Shown: positions 16,675-25,965, numbered from the stretch's first letter. The stretch is DNA of 64,000 nt from Roseburia hominis (GCA_040702975.1 CP159990.1:3038001-3102000); one strand, 5' to 3'. The notes: generated by a model from the letters alone, not told the origin. Translations and numbers: made by a program.

Positions 16675-18180
16675 CTAATCCAGATCGATGAAATCCATCT
16701 CAAATGTATCCGCCTTCTTCGCTCTCTTTGAAGAAGATTTTCTAACCGGCTCTTCCTCATACTCATCATCAAAATCGTCGAAATCATCGTCAAAGTCATC
16801 GAAGTCGTCATCATCTAAGCCATCGAAATCGTCATCATCTAAGCCATCAAAGTCATCATCAAAATCTTCATCTTCCAAGCCATCAAAGTCATCATCTTGA
16901 TATCCAAGCTTCAGATCTTCTTTTAACTCATCCAGATCGTCATCATAGTCATCGTCAAAATCTTCATCTTCCAAATCATCATAATCAGGCTCTATTGACT
17001 TGCTCTGTTTTACGACCTTGCGGTCTTCTATATCACCTGGTACATTATCACTATCAATACTATATTCATCATACAAATCATCCAACTCCACATTTCTATG
17101 GTGAAGCTTCACCGCCAGGACGATCAGGAACACCAGCAAAATAACAACCAGGCACCCGACACCTACCATGATCCAGAGCAAATAATCCGTAACAATCTCC
17201 GTAATCTTATCCCAGGTAGTCGCTTTCTTCTTAGGTGTTGATGCTGTCTTAGGCGTTTCCATCCTCTGATAAGTATGCTCCGACGAATCATATAAATACA
17301 AAGACTTCTGTCCCTCGTTATTCACCGCATACATAATGTAAAACTCTGCTCTGTCCGGTTCTAACCAGGCAGGAAATGCCTGACCATTAATCTCCACACT
17401 CGCCTCAACATACTTTTTCGGCAGCTTAACATCCGAAATATCATTCAAGATCACAATGGAATGCGTATCCGAAACTACAATCTCCTCAAATGGATAGAAC
17501 TCTCCGCTCTCCGTATTATAAACCCAGAAACTGCCTGCCTTCTGATCATCCACCAAATACGCAATTGTAATTCCGCTGTTTGCCTGCACCGCGCCCTTAT
17601 ATGTTTCACCATTGTACGTAAATTCACCAGTAGCAAAATTTTCCGGAAGCTCTGCCTCACTGAATGCTTCTGACAACGTATAATTTACTCCGTCAATCGT
17701 AACTTCCGCCGACTTCCCCACCGGCTGGATCTTGCTCGGATCGCCCTCACCTATGGAAATGTCCGCATAACCCTCCTCACAGGTCACACTCTCGCCAGAC
17801 TCCGTTGTGACCGTAGCCGTCCCCTGTTCAAGCCGGGTATCCCCCTCCTTGAGAGCCTGGAATTTCATCGTAAACTCCGTACGGTCACTGCTTCCATTCC
17901 CGCTTCCGGTGTAAACCAGTTTGCCGGAACCATTGTCCGTAACGCCTTCGCCTTCCATAAACTGCATGCAGCTGGTATCATAGCTCATCTCAACAGTAGC
18001 TTCGCCGAGCACATCATTCCTTGCAACAACCGTACCGGTTATGGTAAATGTATCCCCAACTTTCGTCTCAAGATCGCTGAAAAAAATGATTCCATCTGCA
18101 GCCAGCACCACATTTGAAAAACAAGGTACCAACAGGCAAACCGCCAACAGTACCGACATTATTCGCTTTCGTATCTTCAT
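16675..18180 (-). CDS. Secreted cohesin-like membrane protein with an acidic repeat tail
   Basis: A 501-residue protein starting at ATG 18180 (GAGG 7 nt upstream). A signal peptide (ends ...VVLAADG) is followed by a ~115-residue beta-rich domain of cohesin type (KVGDTFTITGTVVA, ATVEMSYDT, FQALKEGD), a second beta domain (~155-315), a transmembrane helix near 335-358 and a cytoplasmic tail of ~140 residues. The tail is dominated by Asp/Glu repeats such as DDDFDGLDDDDFDGL and ends in a basic patch and DFIDLD. The DNA coding the tail is itself repetitive (16740-16970). It is a single-gene unit. The function is unknown; a cohesin-like head could bind dockerin-like or surface ligands, but none are in the window. 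Confidence 0.75.
   Translation of the reverse strand: MKIRKRIMSVLLAVCLLVPCFSNVVLAADGIIFFSDLETKVGDTFTITGTVVARNDVLGEATVEMSYDTSCMQFMEGEGVTDNGSGKLVYTGSGNGSSDRTEFTMKFQALKEGDTRLEQGTATVTTESGESVTCEEGYADISIGEGDPSKIQPVGKSAEVTIDGVNYTLSEAFSEAELPENFATGEFTYNGETYKGAVQANSGITIAYLVDDQKAGSFWVYNTESGEFYPFEEIVVSDTHSIVILNDISDVKLPKKYVEASVEINGQAFPAWLEPDRAEFYIMYAVNNEGQKSLYLYDSSEHTYQRMETPKTASTPKKKATTWDKITEIVTDYLLWIMVGVGCLVVILLVFLIVLAVKLHHRNVELDDLYDEYSIDSDNVPGDIEDRKVVKQSKSIEPDYDDLEDEDFDDDYDDDLDELKEDLKLGYQDDDFDGLEDEDFDDDFDGLDDDDFDGLDDDDFDDFDDDFDDFDDEYEEEPVRKSSSKRAKKADTFEMDFIDLD
16740..16985 (-). repeat. Degenerate Asp-codon repeats within the acidic tail
   Basis: Short direct repeats of 9-27 bp coding D/F/G/L/E-rich units (for example two adjacent copies reading DGLDDDDF). 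Such arrays are prone to slippage, so tail length may vary between strains. Confidence 0.7.
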
Positions 18181-18266
18181 GTGCATTCCTCTTTCTTTAG
18201 TGCTTATCACTTTACACTTATAACCAAATTCTTTATAGTTGAATTCTAATAATCAGGCTCCTATCC

Positions 18267-19208
18267 TTAAACCCAAAATTTCCCTTTAGGACGATTCATA
18301 TCAATACTTATCCCACCCTCAAATTCATTATATAAATTTAATGCAAAATATACATCATGTAATGATATTCCAATATTATAAGCTAATATTCTCTCTTTAT
18401 CCGTTTCCCTTCCTGCTATTTTCCCGTTCACTACATCCGTAATTTCACCAAACTTCTTGAATTTTGAGAAATTTTTAAAATGAGCCACATGCCCCACATC
18501 ATCCGCATAAATTTTATCAAAAGTCAAATCGCAAATCCCAAATCCCCTCGTATGAATGGGCACCAATAATACTCCTTCATCAAACCAGTTATCCTCGGCT
18601 ATATCATTTTCAAAATATGTGGCTGCAGAAACCACAACATTACTACCTTTAATTAAACACTCATATGAACTTACATATTCAAACGTTAAATTCGTGTATA
18701 GCGATGATAATTCTTCTTTAAAAAGTTTATGCTGATTTTTATATTCTAATAATTTAATAACATACTCTTTTTCAGGATTTACCTCAGCCAAAACTTTAAT
18801 AGTTGCTCTTGCTGCATTTCCCAGTCCGATAACGCCTATAACGCATGCATTACTCTTTGCCAGCAAATTAATAGAGTGTGCCGCAACAGCTCCCGTTCTC
18901 ATTGCCGTAATGAAGTTTGCATCCATAAGAGCTTTCAATTCTCCACTTTCCAAGTCATATAGCATTAATTTACTGTCTAGCGCAGGCTCTCTATCAGAAT
19001 AACGATTTACAATCTTTACCCCAAAATATCCTTCTTTTTCCAAAATGGAAGGCATCGTGTTATAAAAACCATCTTTCTTATACTTTAGGCTTGTTTTGTG
19101 TGGAAGTATATAATCATTTTTATTTGTTATAACTTCACTTACCCATTCATAACACTGTTTTGGAGTTATTCCCATATCCATTATCTCTTCATGCGTAATA
19201 ATCCTCAT
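18267..19208 (-). CDS. Ornithine cyclodeaminase / mu-crystallin family enzyme
   Basis: A 313-residue NAD(P)-dependent enzyme. The fold signature is clear: substrate-side GVKIVNRYSDREPALDSKLMLYD, the TAMRTGAVAAHS segment with the conserved Arg, and the dinucleotide site GVIGLGNAARA. Family members include ornithine cyclodeaminase, alanine dehydrogenases, imine reductases and SbnB, so the substrate cannot be assigned. It is the last gene of the AT-rich envelope locus, 225 bp after the LicC-CobD fusion on the same strand. The location suggests it makes or recycles an amino-acid-derived substituent or precursor for the polysaccharide. SD is weak (AAAAG). Confidence 0.85.
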   Translation of the reverse strand: MRIITHEEIMDMGITPKQCYEWVSEVITNKNDYILPHKTSLKYKKDGFYNTMPSILEKEGYFGVKIVNRYSDREPALDSKLMLYDLESGELKALMDANFITAMRTGAVAAHSINLLAKSNACVIGVIGLGNAARATIKVLAEVNPEKEYVIKLLEYKNQHKLFKEELSSLYTNLTFEYVSSYECLIKGSNVVVSAATYFENDIAEDNWFDEGVLLVPIHTRGFGICDLTFDKIYADDVGHVAHFKNFSKFKKFGEITDVVNGKIAGRETDKERILAYNIGISLHDVYFALNLYNEFEGGISIDMNRPKGKFWV

Positions 19209-19433
19209 CTTTTAACTATATGATATTTACAAATACAATAAATACCATATTCCTTTCTTAATTAATATCTCATTTCAATACAATTAGCTACTGCTAGTTT
19301 CAGTCTTTCCTATGGTCTAATTCTGTAATTGAAATATTACTTCACTATTTCAATTAATTTCTCAATACCACTTTCCAAACTTCTATAATCTTTCGTCAAA
19401 AACAACAACCTAAATATCTATTTTAATATTCAG

Positions 19434-21245
19434 CTATAGTAATTCATTTTTTAATGCTTTAACTAATTTATTATTATCCTCACTATTTCGGACTGCCAAT
19501 CGAATAAATTGTCTGTTGTCTCGATGTATCTTCCCTGACAAATCTTTAATAAATAAACTATATTTTAAATATAAACGTTTAGTTAACTCTTTTGCAGTCA
19601 ATCCATTAGTTATTTCTACCATCACATAATTAGCTTGTGAGTCATTGACTCTAATTCCGGGAATTTCACGCAACAATTTGATAAAACGTGCTCGCTCGGA
19701 TTTTATTTTAATTAAAGCCTCCATATAATCCTTATTATATTTTTCTTCTATCTGGAGATAAAACTCTGCAAACGAATTTATATTCCATATAGCAACATCC
19801 TTTTTAAGTGTTGTAATCATTTCCACATCACTCGACACCAAAATACCTAATCTTAATCCCGGAACTCCATAACACTTAGAAATGCTCTTCATCACATATA
19901 AATGCTTATTCGCATCAATGATTTTCTGTTCAATCAAAGTGCTGTTATTCTCAACTGAGAAATCAACAAAAGACTCATCAACAATCAATTTAATATCTTT
20001 TTTCTTTGTCCATGCAACGATTTCCATTAAATCCTTTTTGGGTATATAATTTCCAGTTGGATTATCCGGATTTATTATAAGTAAATTATCAATTTCTTTG
20101 TCTTCAAAGTAACCAATTAAATCCTCCGCCGAATAAACAAAATTTTCATCTTCAGGCACATATACAATTTGTTCACTTAAATATCGATTAGGATATTCTT
20201 CAAAAGTTGGACGAACAATTCCTATTTTACCTTCTAACTTACCCACCAAGGATTTAATTAATTCTGCCGCGCCATTTCCAACAACAATATTCTCTTGATG
20301 TACATTAAAATTTTTAGATGCTATCAATGAGTTTACTTGCATACCGGACGGATACTGCGTTAACAATTTTTCAAAGTTCGCTTTGATTTCGTCTATCAAT
20401 TTCTGTGGCGGAAAATACGGATTAACAAGGTAACAAAAATCTATAAGTTTAGGGTACCGCCAATATCCTCCGTATCTATTCTGCAATAATGTAACTCGCT
20501 CTTCATCATCTGGAGCGAACATCGAAGTTGCAATATCTAAATCCTGAATATCGTCAATTTCATACCAGAGCTGTCCACTTAGCCTCTTTGCTTTTATTTC
20601 TGGATCATCAAGCATCGTAATTACTCTGAGCACCTGCTCATAATATTCATTATTACCAAGTGCACTCGAATATGCCTCAAGGAAAGGCACATAGCAAGTT
20701 TCCGAAAAATGCTTACTAAATTTATAAATATTTACTGTCTTATAATAATTCTGTATCTCGTTGAATTTAAATTTCTTTCCAGGCACAAACGCTTCAATCG
20801 TGTCATCTTCAGCCAACTTTACACATGTTCCATCCATCCAACTCTCATACTTATCCACTAAGGCAAGTGTTTCACGCGAATCATTCAGGAGCTCATCCAT
20901 AACACTATCTTCAAATATTAAATCGGATTCAAATAATAAAGTATCCTCTTCACATAAGTATTCTTTCGCCAATGCCAATGAATAAATATTATTCGTCTTG
21001 TCATAAATCGGGTTATCAACATATTCTATCGGAGTTTTAATTCCTAATGTTTCAATGTACTCTATTAATTTCTGACCTTCATAACCGACAACTATAACTA
21101 CTCGGGAAAGATTTCTAGATTCTATTTGCCGCAGCATACGCTCAATCAATGAAACACCATTAACTTTCACCATGCATTTCGTATTATTCTGAGTTAATTC
21201 TTTTAGTCTCTTTCCCATTCCTGCTGCTAAGATTACTGCCTGCAT
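19434..21245 (-). CDS. Fused LicC-like cytidylyltransferase and CobD/HisC-like PLP enzyme
   Basis: A 603-residue two-domain protein. Residues 1-~240 are a nucleotidyltransferase of the LicC/PntC kind: LAAGMGKRL (6-14), Lys near 23, NNIYSL (85-90), Asp108 in FESDLIF and the closing EIDDIQDLD (229-237) typical of choline-phosphate cytidylyltransferases. Residues ~258-603 are a fold-type I PLP enzyme closest in motif layout to threonine-phosphate decarboxylase CobD: YGG (258-260), VGNGAAELI (322-330), NPDNPTG (392-398), DESFVDF (423-429) and the Schiff-base Lys457 in SISKCYGVPGLRLG. Start ATG has SD GAGAGGAG and lies 14 bp after the DUF1015 gene. I infer decarboxylation or transamination of a phospho-amino acid followed by CMP activation. 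Confidence 0.85.
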   Translation of the reverse strand: MQAVILAAGMGKRLKELTQNNTKCMVKVNGVSLIERMLRQIESRNLSRVVIVVGYEGQKLIEYIETLGIKTPIEYVDNPIYDKTNNIYSLALAKEYLCEEDTLLFESDLIFEDSVMDELLNDSRETLALVDKYESWMDGTCVKLAEDDTIEAFVPGKKFKFNEIQNYYKTVNIYKFSKHFSETCYVPFLEAYSSALGNNEYYEQVLRVITMLDDPEIKAKRLSGQLWYEIDDIQDLDIATSMFAPDDEERVTLLQNRYGGYWRYPKLIDFCYLVNPYFPPQKLIDEIKANFEKLLTQYPSGMQVNSLIASKNFNVHQENIVVGNGAAELIKSLVGKLEGKIGIVRPTFEEYPNRYLSEQIVYVPEDENFVYSAEDLIGYFEDKEIDNLLIINPDNPTGNYIPKKDLMEIVAWTKKKDIKLIVDESFVDFSVENNSTLIEQKIIDANKHLYVMKSISKCYGVPGLRLGILVSSDVEMITTLKKDVAIWNINSFAEFYLQIEEKYNKDYMEALIKIKSERARFIKLLREIPGIRVNDSQANYVMVEITNGLTAKELTKRLYLKYSLFIKDLSGKIHRDNRQFIRLAVRNSEDNNKLVKALKNELL

Positions 21246-21259
21246 TTCATTACTCCTCT

Positions 21260-22483
21260 CTATATTTCATGAATAAATAATCCACTACGAAGTTTGGGTT
21301 CAAACCACGTTGATTTCGGTGGCATCCGCAGCCCTGCATCTGCTACTGAAAAAAGTTCATTTACCGAGGTTGGATACATAGAAAAAGCCACACCACATTC
21401 CGCCATTTCCAATATTTTCAAACCACGTATTCCCCCAAAAAATTTTATTCTTTGATCTGTTTTGGGATCAACTATACCTAAAATTGGTCCCAAAATTTTA
21501 TCTTGTAAAATACTAACGTCTAAGTCTTTTACTGAATTTATTCTTGTTTTCGCTTTTTCAGATATTGAATACCATTTTTTATCAAGATACATGCCCATAA
21601 CCCCTTTTGTTTTCGGTTTATAAGGCTCACTTCCTTGTACCGTTACTTTAAAATCAACTTTCACTCTTTCCAAAAATTCCTCCGGAGTATATCCATTCAA
21701 ATCTATAACTATCCTATTATAGTCCATAACCATCAACTCACTGTCTGGAAACAAAACCGACAAAAAATAATCGAATTCCTCATCGCTTTTATAGGAAGAA
21801 TCTTCTTTCCTCCTAGACAACCCCACTTTAACAGCCGCTGCTGCCCTATGATGCCCATCCGCAATATAAATCTGATTTATGTCTTTAAAAGCGTTTAATA
21901 TTATATTCATATCTTCTTCACGTGCCACTTTCCACACATTATGACGAATCCCATCTTCCGAAGTAAAACAATATAGTTTTTCTTCATTTTTGATTTTAAA
22001 AATTACGCCATTAATCATATCGTTTGAACGGTATGTCAAGAAAATGGGGCCTGTCTGAGCATTACAAATACTAACATGCTTAATTCGATCCAATTCCTTA
22101 TCATATCTCGTATCTTCATGCTTCATTATAATCCCGTCGCAATAGTCATCTATAGCAGCACATCCCACAATACCAGTCTGAGAACGCCCCTCCATTACCA
22201 ACTCATAAATGTAATAACACGGACTACTATCTTTAATAAACTCCCCTGTAGCTTTCATCTGTTGCAAAGTCTCACTCGCTTTTTGATATACCCTATCACT
22301 ATACATATTTATATCATAATCAAACTGCGTCTCTGCTCTATCAATTTTCAAAAACGAATATGGATTGTTTTCTACTATTTTCTTTGCTTCTGCTCTACTG
22401 TAAACATCATACGGTAATGAAGCAATTTTACTCGCCAGAAACGCATTGGGTCTTAGTCCGCAAAAAGGTACTATTGTTGCCAT
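21260..22483 (-). CDS. DUF1015 protein, possible free-serine kinase
   Basis: A 407-residue protein with the DUF1015 signatures PFCGLRP near the N-terminus, LPYDVYSRAEA, ENNPYSFLKI, the charged KHEDTRYDKELDRIKH (121-136) and ADGHHRAAAAV (208-218). The family has a ParB-like core, and relatives (SerK, SbnI) phosphorylate free serine; DUF1015 proteins have been linked to that activity, which I recall but cannot verify here. The ATG at 22483 is chosen for GAGGG 7 nt upstream. It lies between licD-like and licC-cobD-like genes, 14 bp from the latter. A serine kinase would supply O-phosphoserine to the CobD-like domain. Confidence 0.85.
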   Translation of the reverse strand: MATIVPFCGLRPNAFLASKIASLPYDVYSRAEAKKIVENNPYSFLKIDRAETQFDYDINMYSDRVYQKASETLQQMKATGEFIKDSSPCYYIYELVMEGRSQTGIVGCAAIDDYCDGIIMKHEDTRYDKELDRIKHVSICNAQTGPIFLTYRSNDMINGVIFKIKNEEKLYCFTSEDGIRHNVWKVAREEDMNIILNAFKDINQIYIADGHHRAAAAVKVGLSRRKEDSSYKSDEEFDYFLSVLFPDSELMVMDYNRIVIDLNGYTPEEFLERVKVDFKVTVQGSEPYKPKTKGVMGMYLDKKWYSISEKAKTRINSVKDLDVSILQDKILGPILGIVDPKTDQRIKFFGGIRGLKILEMAECGVAFSMYPTSVNELFSVADAGLRMPPKSTWFEPKLRSGLFIHEI

Positions 22484-22543
22484 TACAGTTCCCTCACATT
22501 CTTTTGTTTTATAGTATATCATTATTTCATAAAAAACTCAATA

Positions 22544-23254
22544 TTACGCATTATCAGCTTTTTCCATATATCCTCTTCTTCCTTCAATTATCGCGCTAGT
22601 ACCTTCCCAATTTGGATCCGGTACTCTCCAATTCGCACCATACACTTCTTCCAAGAATCCTTCAGCATTACTCGGTACCCGAAATATTCCTGCTTTACAC
22701 TTATATAGTTTTGTTTTCACTATCGGACTCGTAATCCCTTGTCTTACTAAAAACTCATTTTTTGTCTTATAACTATGGTTCTCATCACGTAAATAGAAAT
22801 ACGTTATACTGTTTCCATTCTCAATTTTAGACATGAAAAAATCTATGCTTAAATTTCCCTTTTTATAAGTTTGCTCTGTTATCTCTCCATCTAATATGAA
22901 TTGATGCTTTTTAACCAATCCTATCGTTTTCAATACCTTTTCTAAATTGCTCCAAGAAAAATCATTTATATCTAAAACACTGATATCAATATCATTGTCA
23001 TGAGCAATAAACTTCCCTTCTCTAATTATTCCAAGTAATGTTCCATAAGTAATAAAGTATGATATTTTTGCATCATTTAAAACCTTCTCCACTTCTCTTA
23101 AACACTCGTATCCACTCTTATGAAGCGCTCTGTTCTTTATACGTATCACAATACTCCAAAACAATTTTTCATACATTTTATATAATTTTGGAAATCTTTC
23201 TCTCCCTATACTTCCTAACATAGGGCGTAACTTAGTTTGTAACCATTTATTCAT
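22544..23254 (-). CDS. LicD-family phosphotransferase
   Basis: A 236-residue protein with the LicD core YGTLLGIIREGKFIAHDNDID (70-90), including the Asp triad 86/88/90, and a second acidic motif NLSIDFFMSK. LicD enzymes transfer phosphocholine or related groups from a CDP-linked donor to glycans. It is the first gene of the decoration module and 60 bp upstream of DUF1015. Start choice is unsure: ATG 23254 has AAAGGA 12 nt upstream; ATG 23266 abuts it. Its partner donor synthase is probably the LicC-CobD fusion. Confidence 0.85.
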   Translation of the reverse strand: MNKWLQTKLRPMLGSIGRERFPKLYKMYEKLFWSIVIRIKNRALHKSGYECLREVEKVLNDAKISYFITYGTLLGIIREGKFIAHDNDIDISVLDINDFSWSNLEKVLKTIGLVKKHQFILDGEITEQTYKKGNLSIDFFMSKIENGNSITYFYLRDENHSYKTKNEFLVRQGITSPIVKTKLYKCKAGIFRVPSNAEGFLEEVYGANWRVPDPNWEGTSAIIEGRRGYMEKADNA

Positions 23255-23562
23255 TTTTATATCCATTCCTTTCACGCTGTTCAAGGCACAAAACGTGACA
23301 AAAAAACGTTGGACTCTCACAGCTTTCTTTTTATTATAGTTTCCATAAAGATACTCAGTACACTATATAGTTCTGAACGGAGCCCCTATGGTCTTAAAAA
23401 TTATGTATCAACGCAACTTTACCGAAAAAGTGATGTACTTCCTATTCAAGGTTATAAAATCAAGTCAATTACTGAATAAACCTTAACTTTCCTACTATTC
23501 AATTTTTAAATAACCACCATAAAATGGTCAGTGTGTGATGCCTAAAAAATGGATATCCTCTA
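23255..23562. other. 308-bp AT-rich spacer between flippase and LicD genes
   Basis: No credible ORF. On the minus strand TATAAT (23333-23338) could be a -10 for the LicD operon, but the -35 is poor. A weak ACCAT-ATGGT hairpin near 23508-23526 could slow transcription from the flippase gene. It probably marks a junction between two modules of the locus. Confidence 0.5.
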
Positions 23563-24825
23563 CTATTCTTTTTCACCCCTCCCATCTCCCTGCATTAATT
23601 TTCTATTTTTGATTACTACAATCAACCGATATAAAACTTCAATCAGCACAGTAATTGATGTAAGTACAGCCAGAGTAACCGCATTTAATTTCCCTGCATA
23701 AGTTACCAAACATAAATTTATCAAGTGGATACTCGCACTTACGTAAATTGAAATATTTGCATGTTTTGATAACCCCATTGCTCCTAATGTTGGAAATCCC
23801 AATATATAATCCGGCAATGTGAGCACTGCAATAGGCATCATTGCTCTCAATATCATCCCCATTCCAGAAAACTTTTTTCCATATATCAACACACAAAACG
23901 GCTCAGCCCATATCATAATTATAGCAGTTCCTACCAAAATAACGGGCATCATCACCATCAATACTTTTTTCGCTAATTTAAAATCTTTATTCTTAATCAT
24001 GTAAGGGTACATACTATCCGAAATCGGAGCTAGTGCTGACTGTCCTGTTGTAATCAATTTATTTGCTGCAGTATACAACCCGACCGTGCCACTTACGGGA
24101 TCAATGTACCCCAATATCATAGTATTCGTTGCCGTATATACTGTTGAAGCAATTCTTGACAGAAAAAAATGACTAGATTTTTTAATTTGCCTTAGTAACT
24201 GCTCATATTTAACTGGCACAAAACCAATTTGATAACGCTTATATAAGTCGACCCAAGACCAAACTACAGCGCAAAACTCACCCAATGCCGAAATCACCGG
24301 AACGCACAAATAATCTGAAGGCTGCTTCAGGAAGACCAAAATCAAAACAGTAAAAAGCCCCTTTACAAAAACAGTTCTATAGGTGACCATGCTCATATCT
24401 TCTAATCCTCTATATAAATAGTCCGGCAAAAAACACGAAATGACCGCTTGCGCCAAAAACAAAAAATATAGCTCTTTATCACTATTGTACTGTGGAACAA
24501 ATTTACAAATACCCACTAATACAATTCCTGATATAATAGAGAAAATTATTTTTAATACCACAATCGAAGTAAATACTTCACATAATTTCACTTTATCATT
24601 TTTATTTTTGGCAACCTCTTCCGTACCCGACAGTAAAAAGCCAAAATCTAGGAATAACTGAAAATACATCATCATAGCAGTCGCAATTCCAATTCTTCCA
24701 TATATTTCTTTTCCCATAATTCGCGTTTGATATGGGACAGTAATGAAACTAAAAAAATATGTCGAAAATCGCAATAAATATAGCATAATAGTATTCTTTA
24801 CTAATAATTGTTTATTACTCTTCAT
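23563..24825 (-). CDS. Wzx-type polysaccharide flippase
   Basis: A 420-residue membrane protein with about 12-14 hydrophobic segments, of the MATE-like polysaccharide exporter group. It opens with KNTIMLYLLRFSTYFFSFITVPYQTRIMG and has YLYRGLEDM and TVGLYTAANKL, all common in Gram-positive Wzx proteins. It should move undecaprenyl-PP-linked repeat units across the membrane for Wzy. Start ATG 24825 has GGAG 6 nt upstream. It has its own promoter (24889-24917) behind a terminator, so it is transcribed apart from the glycosyltransferase operon. Confidence 0.9.
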   Translation of the reverse strand: MKSNKQLLVKNTIMLYLLRFSTYFFSFITVPYQTRIMGKEIYGRIGIATAMMMYFQLFLDFGFLLSGTEEVAKNKNDKVKLCEVFTSIVVLKIIFSIISGIVLVGICKFVPQYNSDKELYFLFLAQAVISCFLPDYLYRGLEDMSMVTYRTVFVKGLFTVLILVFLKQPSDYLCVPVISALGEFCAVVWSWVDLYKRYQIGFVPVKYEQLLRQIKKSSHFFLSRIASTVYTATNTMILGYIDPVSGTVGLYTAANKLITTGQSALAPISDSMYPYMIKNKDFKLAKKVLMVMMPVILVGTAIIMIWAEPFCVLIYGKKFSGMGMILRAMMPIAVLTLPDYILGFPTLGAMGLSKHANISIYVSASIHLINLCLVTYAGKLNAVTLAVLTSITVLIEVLYRLIVVIKNRKLMQGDGRGEKE

Positions 24826-24888
24826 TTTTCTCTCCACCAATAAACAAAATTTCTTTCTATATCCCATTAAAATCAAATCATAACACTT

Positions 24889-24917
24889 ATAATACTCTGT
24901 TCAACCAAATTTTTCAA
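24889..24917 (-). promoter_or_regulatory. Promoter of the flippase gene
   Basis: TTGAAA (24912-24917), 17-nt spacer, TATTAT (24889-24894) on the minus strand, 64 bp before the start codon and just downstream of the preceding terminator. Confidence 0.6.
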
Positions 24918-24928
24918 CTAAAAACCGC

Positions 24929-24956
24929 AAAATGGAACTGTTTTTAGGCAGTTCCA
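24929..24956 (-). terminator. Terminator at the end of the glycosyltransferase operon
   Basis: TGGAACTG-cctaaaaa-CAGTTCCA followed by TTTT on the minus strand, 10 bp after the stop of the last glycosyltransferase. Confidence 0.7.
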
Positions 24957-24965
24957 TAACTCTTC

Positions 24966-25952
24966 TTACAGTTTTATTTTGCGATTAATTCTAAACATGA
25001 CATTGAGTAATTTAAATTTCTTGTTTTTAATTAAAGTAATGACCCATTTTTCTTTGACTGATAGCAACTTTTTAACATAAAAGTTTGAATGAAACGTAGG
25101 ATATTTCTGCTTGATAAAATCCACTAATTCAGCCTGCAATTTATTTGATTTGTCTACTTCATTAATCCTAACCACCGCGGTATACAATATATGGTATACC
25201 GCCAAAAACTCTATTTCTTGTTTTATATCATTATAAATTCCTTTATCACAAATGTAATCTATTATTGAATCTATCGCCGTAATTATCTCCCTGTTTCGTT
25301 CAATCTTACTACTACTCATAATAGAACCATCTCGTTGCAAATAATTGTAATAAGACTTTGAAATATATTCAATCTTCTTCGCTTCCAACATGATTTTAGG
25401 AGTCGTAGCTAAATCTTCGAACCATAATCGTTCAGGATAGAAAATACCATTATCAATAAACAAGCACCTCTTATATAGTTTGTTCCAAGCACTCGGCCAT
25501 GCCAAAATTTTACTTATCTTATCAAAACAAACATAGTCACTATTCTTAATTTTTGCATATTCATATTTAATTATCTCTCCATATTCATTCACATATTCCA
25601 TATCAAACACCACAATATCTGCTTTAGTACATGTAGCTCTTAGATAAACTTCTTTTAAAAGTAATGGAGAAATTGTATCGTCACTATCAACAAATAATAA
25701 ATACTCACCTTGTGCAAATCTAATCCCAGTATTTCTAGCTCCTCCTAATCCTCTATTTTCCTGAACCAGAACCCTCAAAATTTCGGGGTATTCTGCCTCA
25801 TATCTTCGTGCTATCGCCTCACTCCCATCTTCGGAGCCATCAATAATTACCAAAACTTCATAGTCTTCAAACTCTTGAGCTATGACCGAATCCAAACACT
25901 TTTCCAAATATTTTTCGACATTATATACCGGTATAATAACACTTACCTTCAT
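24966..25952 (-). CDS. Family 2 glycosyltransferase
   Basis: A 328-residue GT-A enzyme. The N-terminus is classical: VSVIIPVYNVEKYLEKCLDSV, then a nucleotide-binding acidic site, GARNTGI and the metal-binding FVDSDD near residue 90. The C-terminal third is basic and may touch the membrane. It adds one sugar of the repeat unit; donor and linkage cannot be read from sequence. Last gene of the operon from 33080, 13 bp after the Wzz-like gene. Confidence 0.92.
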   Translation of the reverse strand: MKVSVIIPVYNVEKYLEKCLDSVIAQEFEDYEVLVIIDGSEDGSEAIARRYEAEYPEILRVLVQENRGLGGARNTGIRFAQGEYLLFVDSDDTISPLLLKEVYLRATCTKADIVVFDMEYVNEYGEIIKYEYAKIKNSDYVCFDKISKILAWPSAWNKLYKRCLFIDNGIFYPERLWFEDLATTPKIMLEAKKIEYISKSYYNYLQRDGSIMSSSKIERNREIITAIDSIIDYICDKGIYNDIKQEIEFLAVYHILYTAVVRINEVDKSNKLQAELVDFIKQKYPTFHSNFYVKKLLSVKEKWVITLIKNKKFKLLNVMFRINRKIKL

Positions 25953-25965
25953 TTAATTACACCTC

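Noticed and set aside
16688..16900. Ser/Lys repeat ORF on the plus strand
   Set aside because: Antisense shadow of the Asp-rich repeats of the cohesin-like protein.
19340..19413. 22-codon frame reading FLTKDYRSLESGIEKLIEIVK after the fusion gene
   Set aside because: Protein-like but too short, without start or SD; possibly the tail of a deleted gene.
19434..21245. Phosphonate pathway (PntC-AEP transaminase)
   Set aside because: No PEP mutase or phosphonopyruvate decarboxylase gene in the window, and the PLP domain motifs look like CobD/HisC. Not excluded genome-wide.
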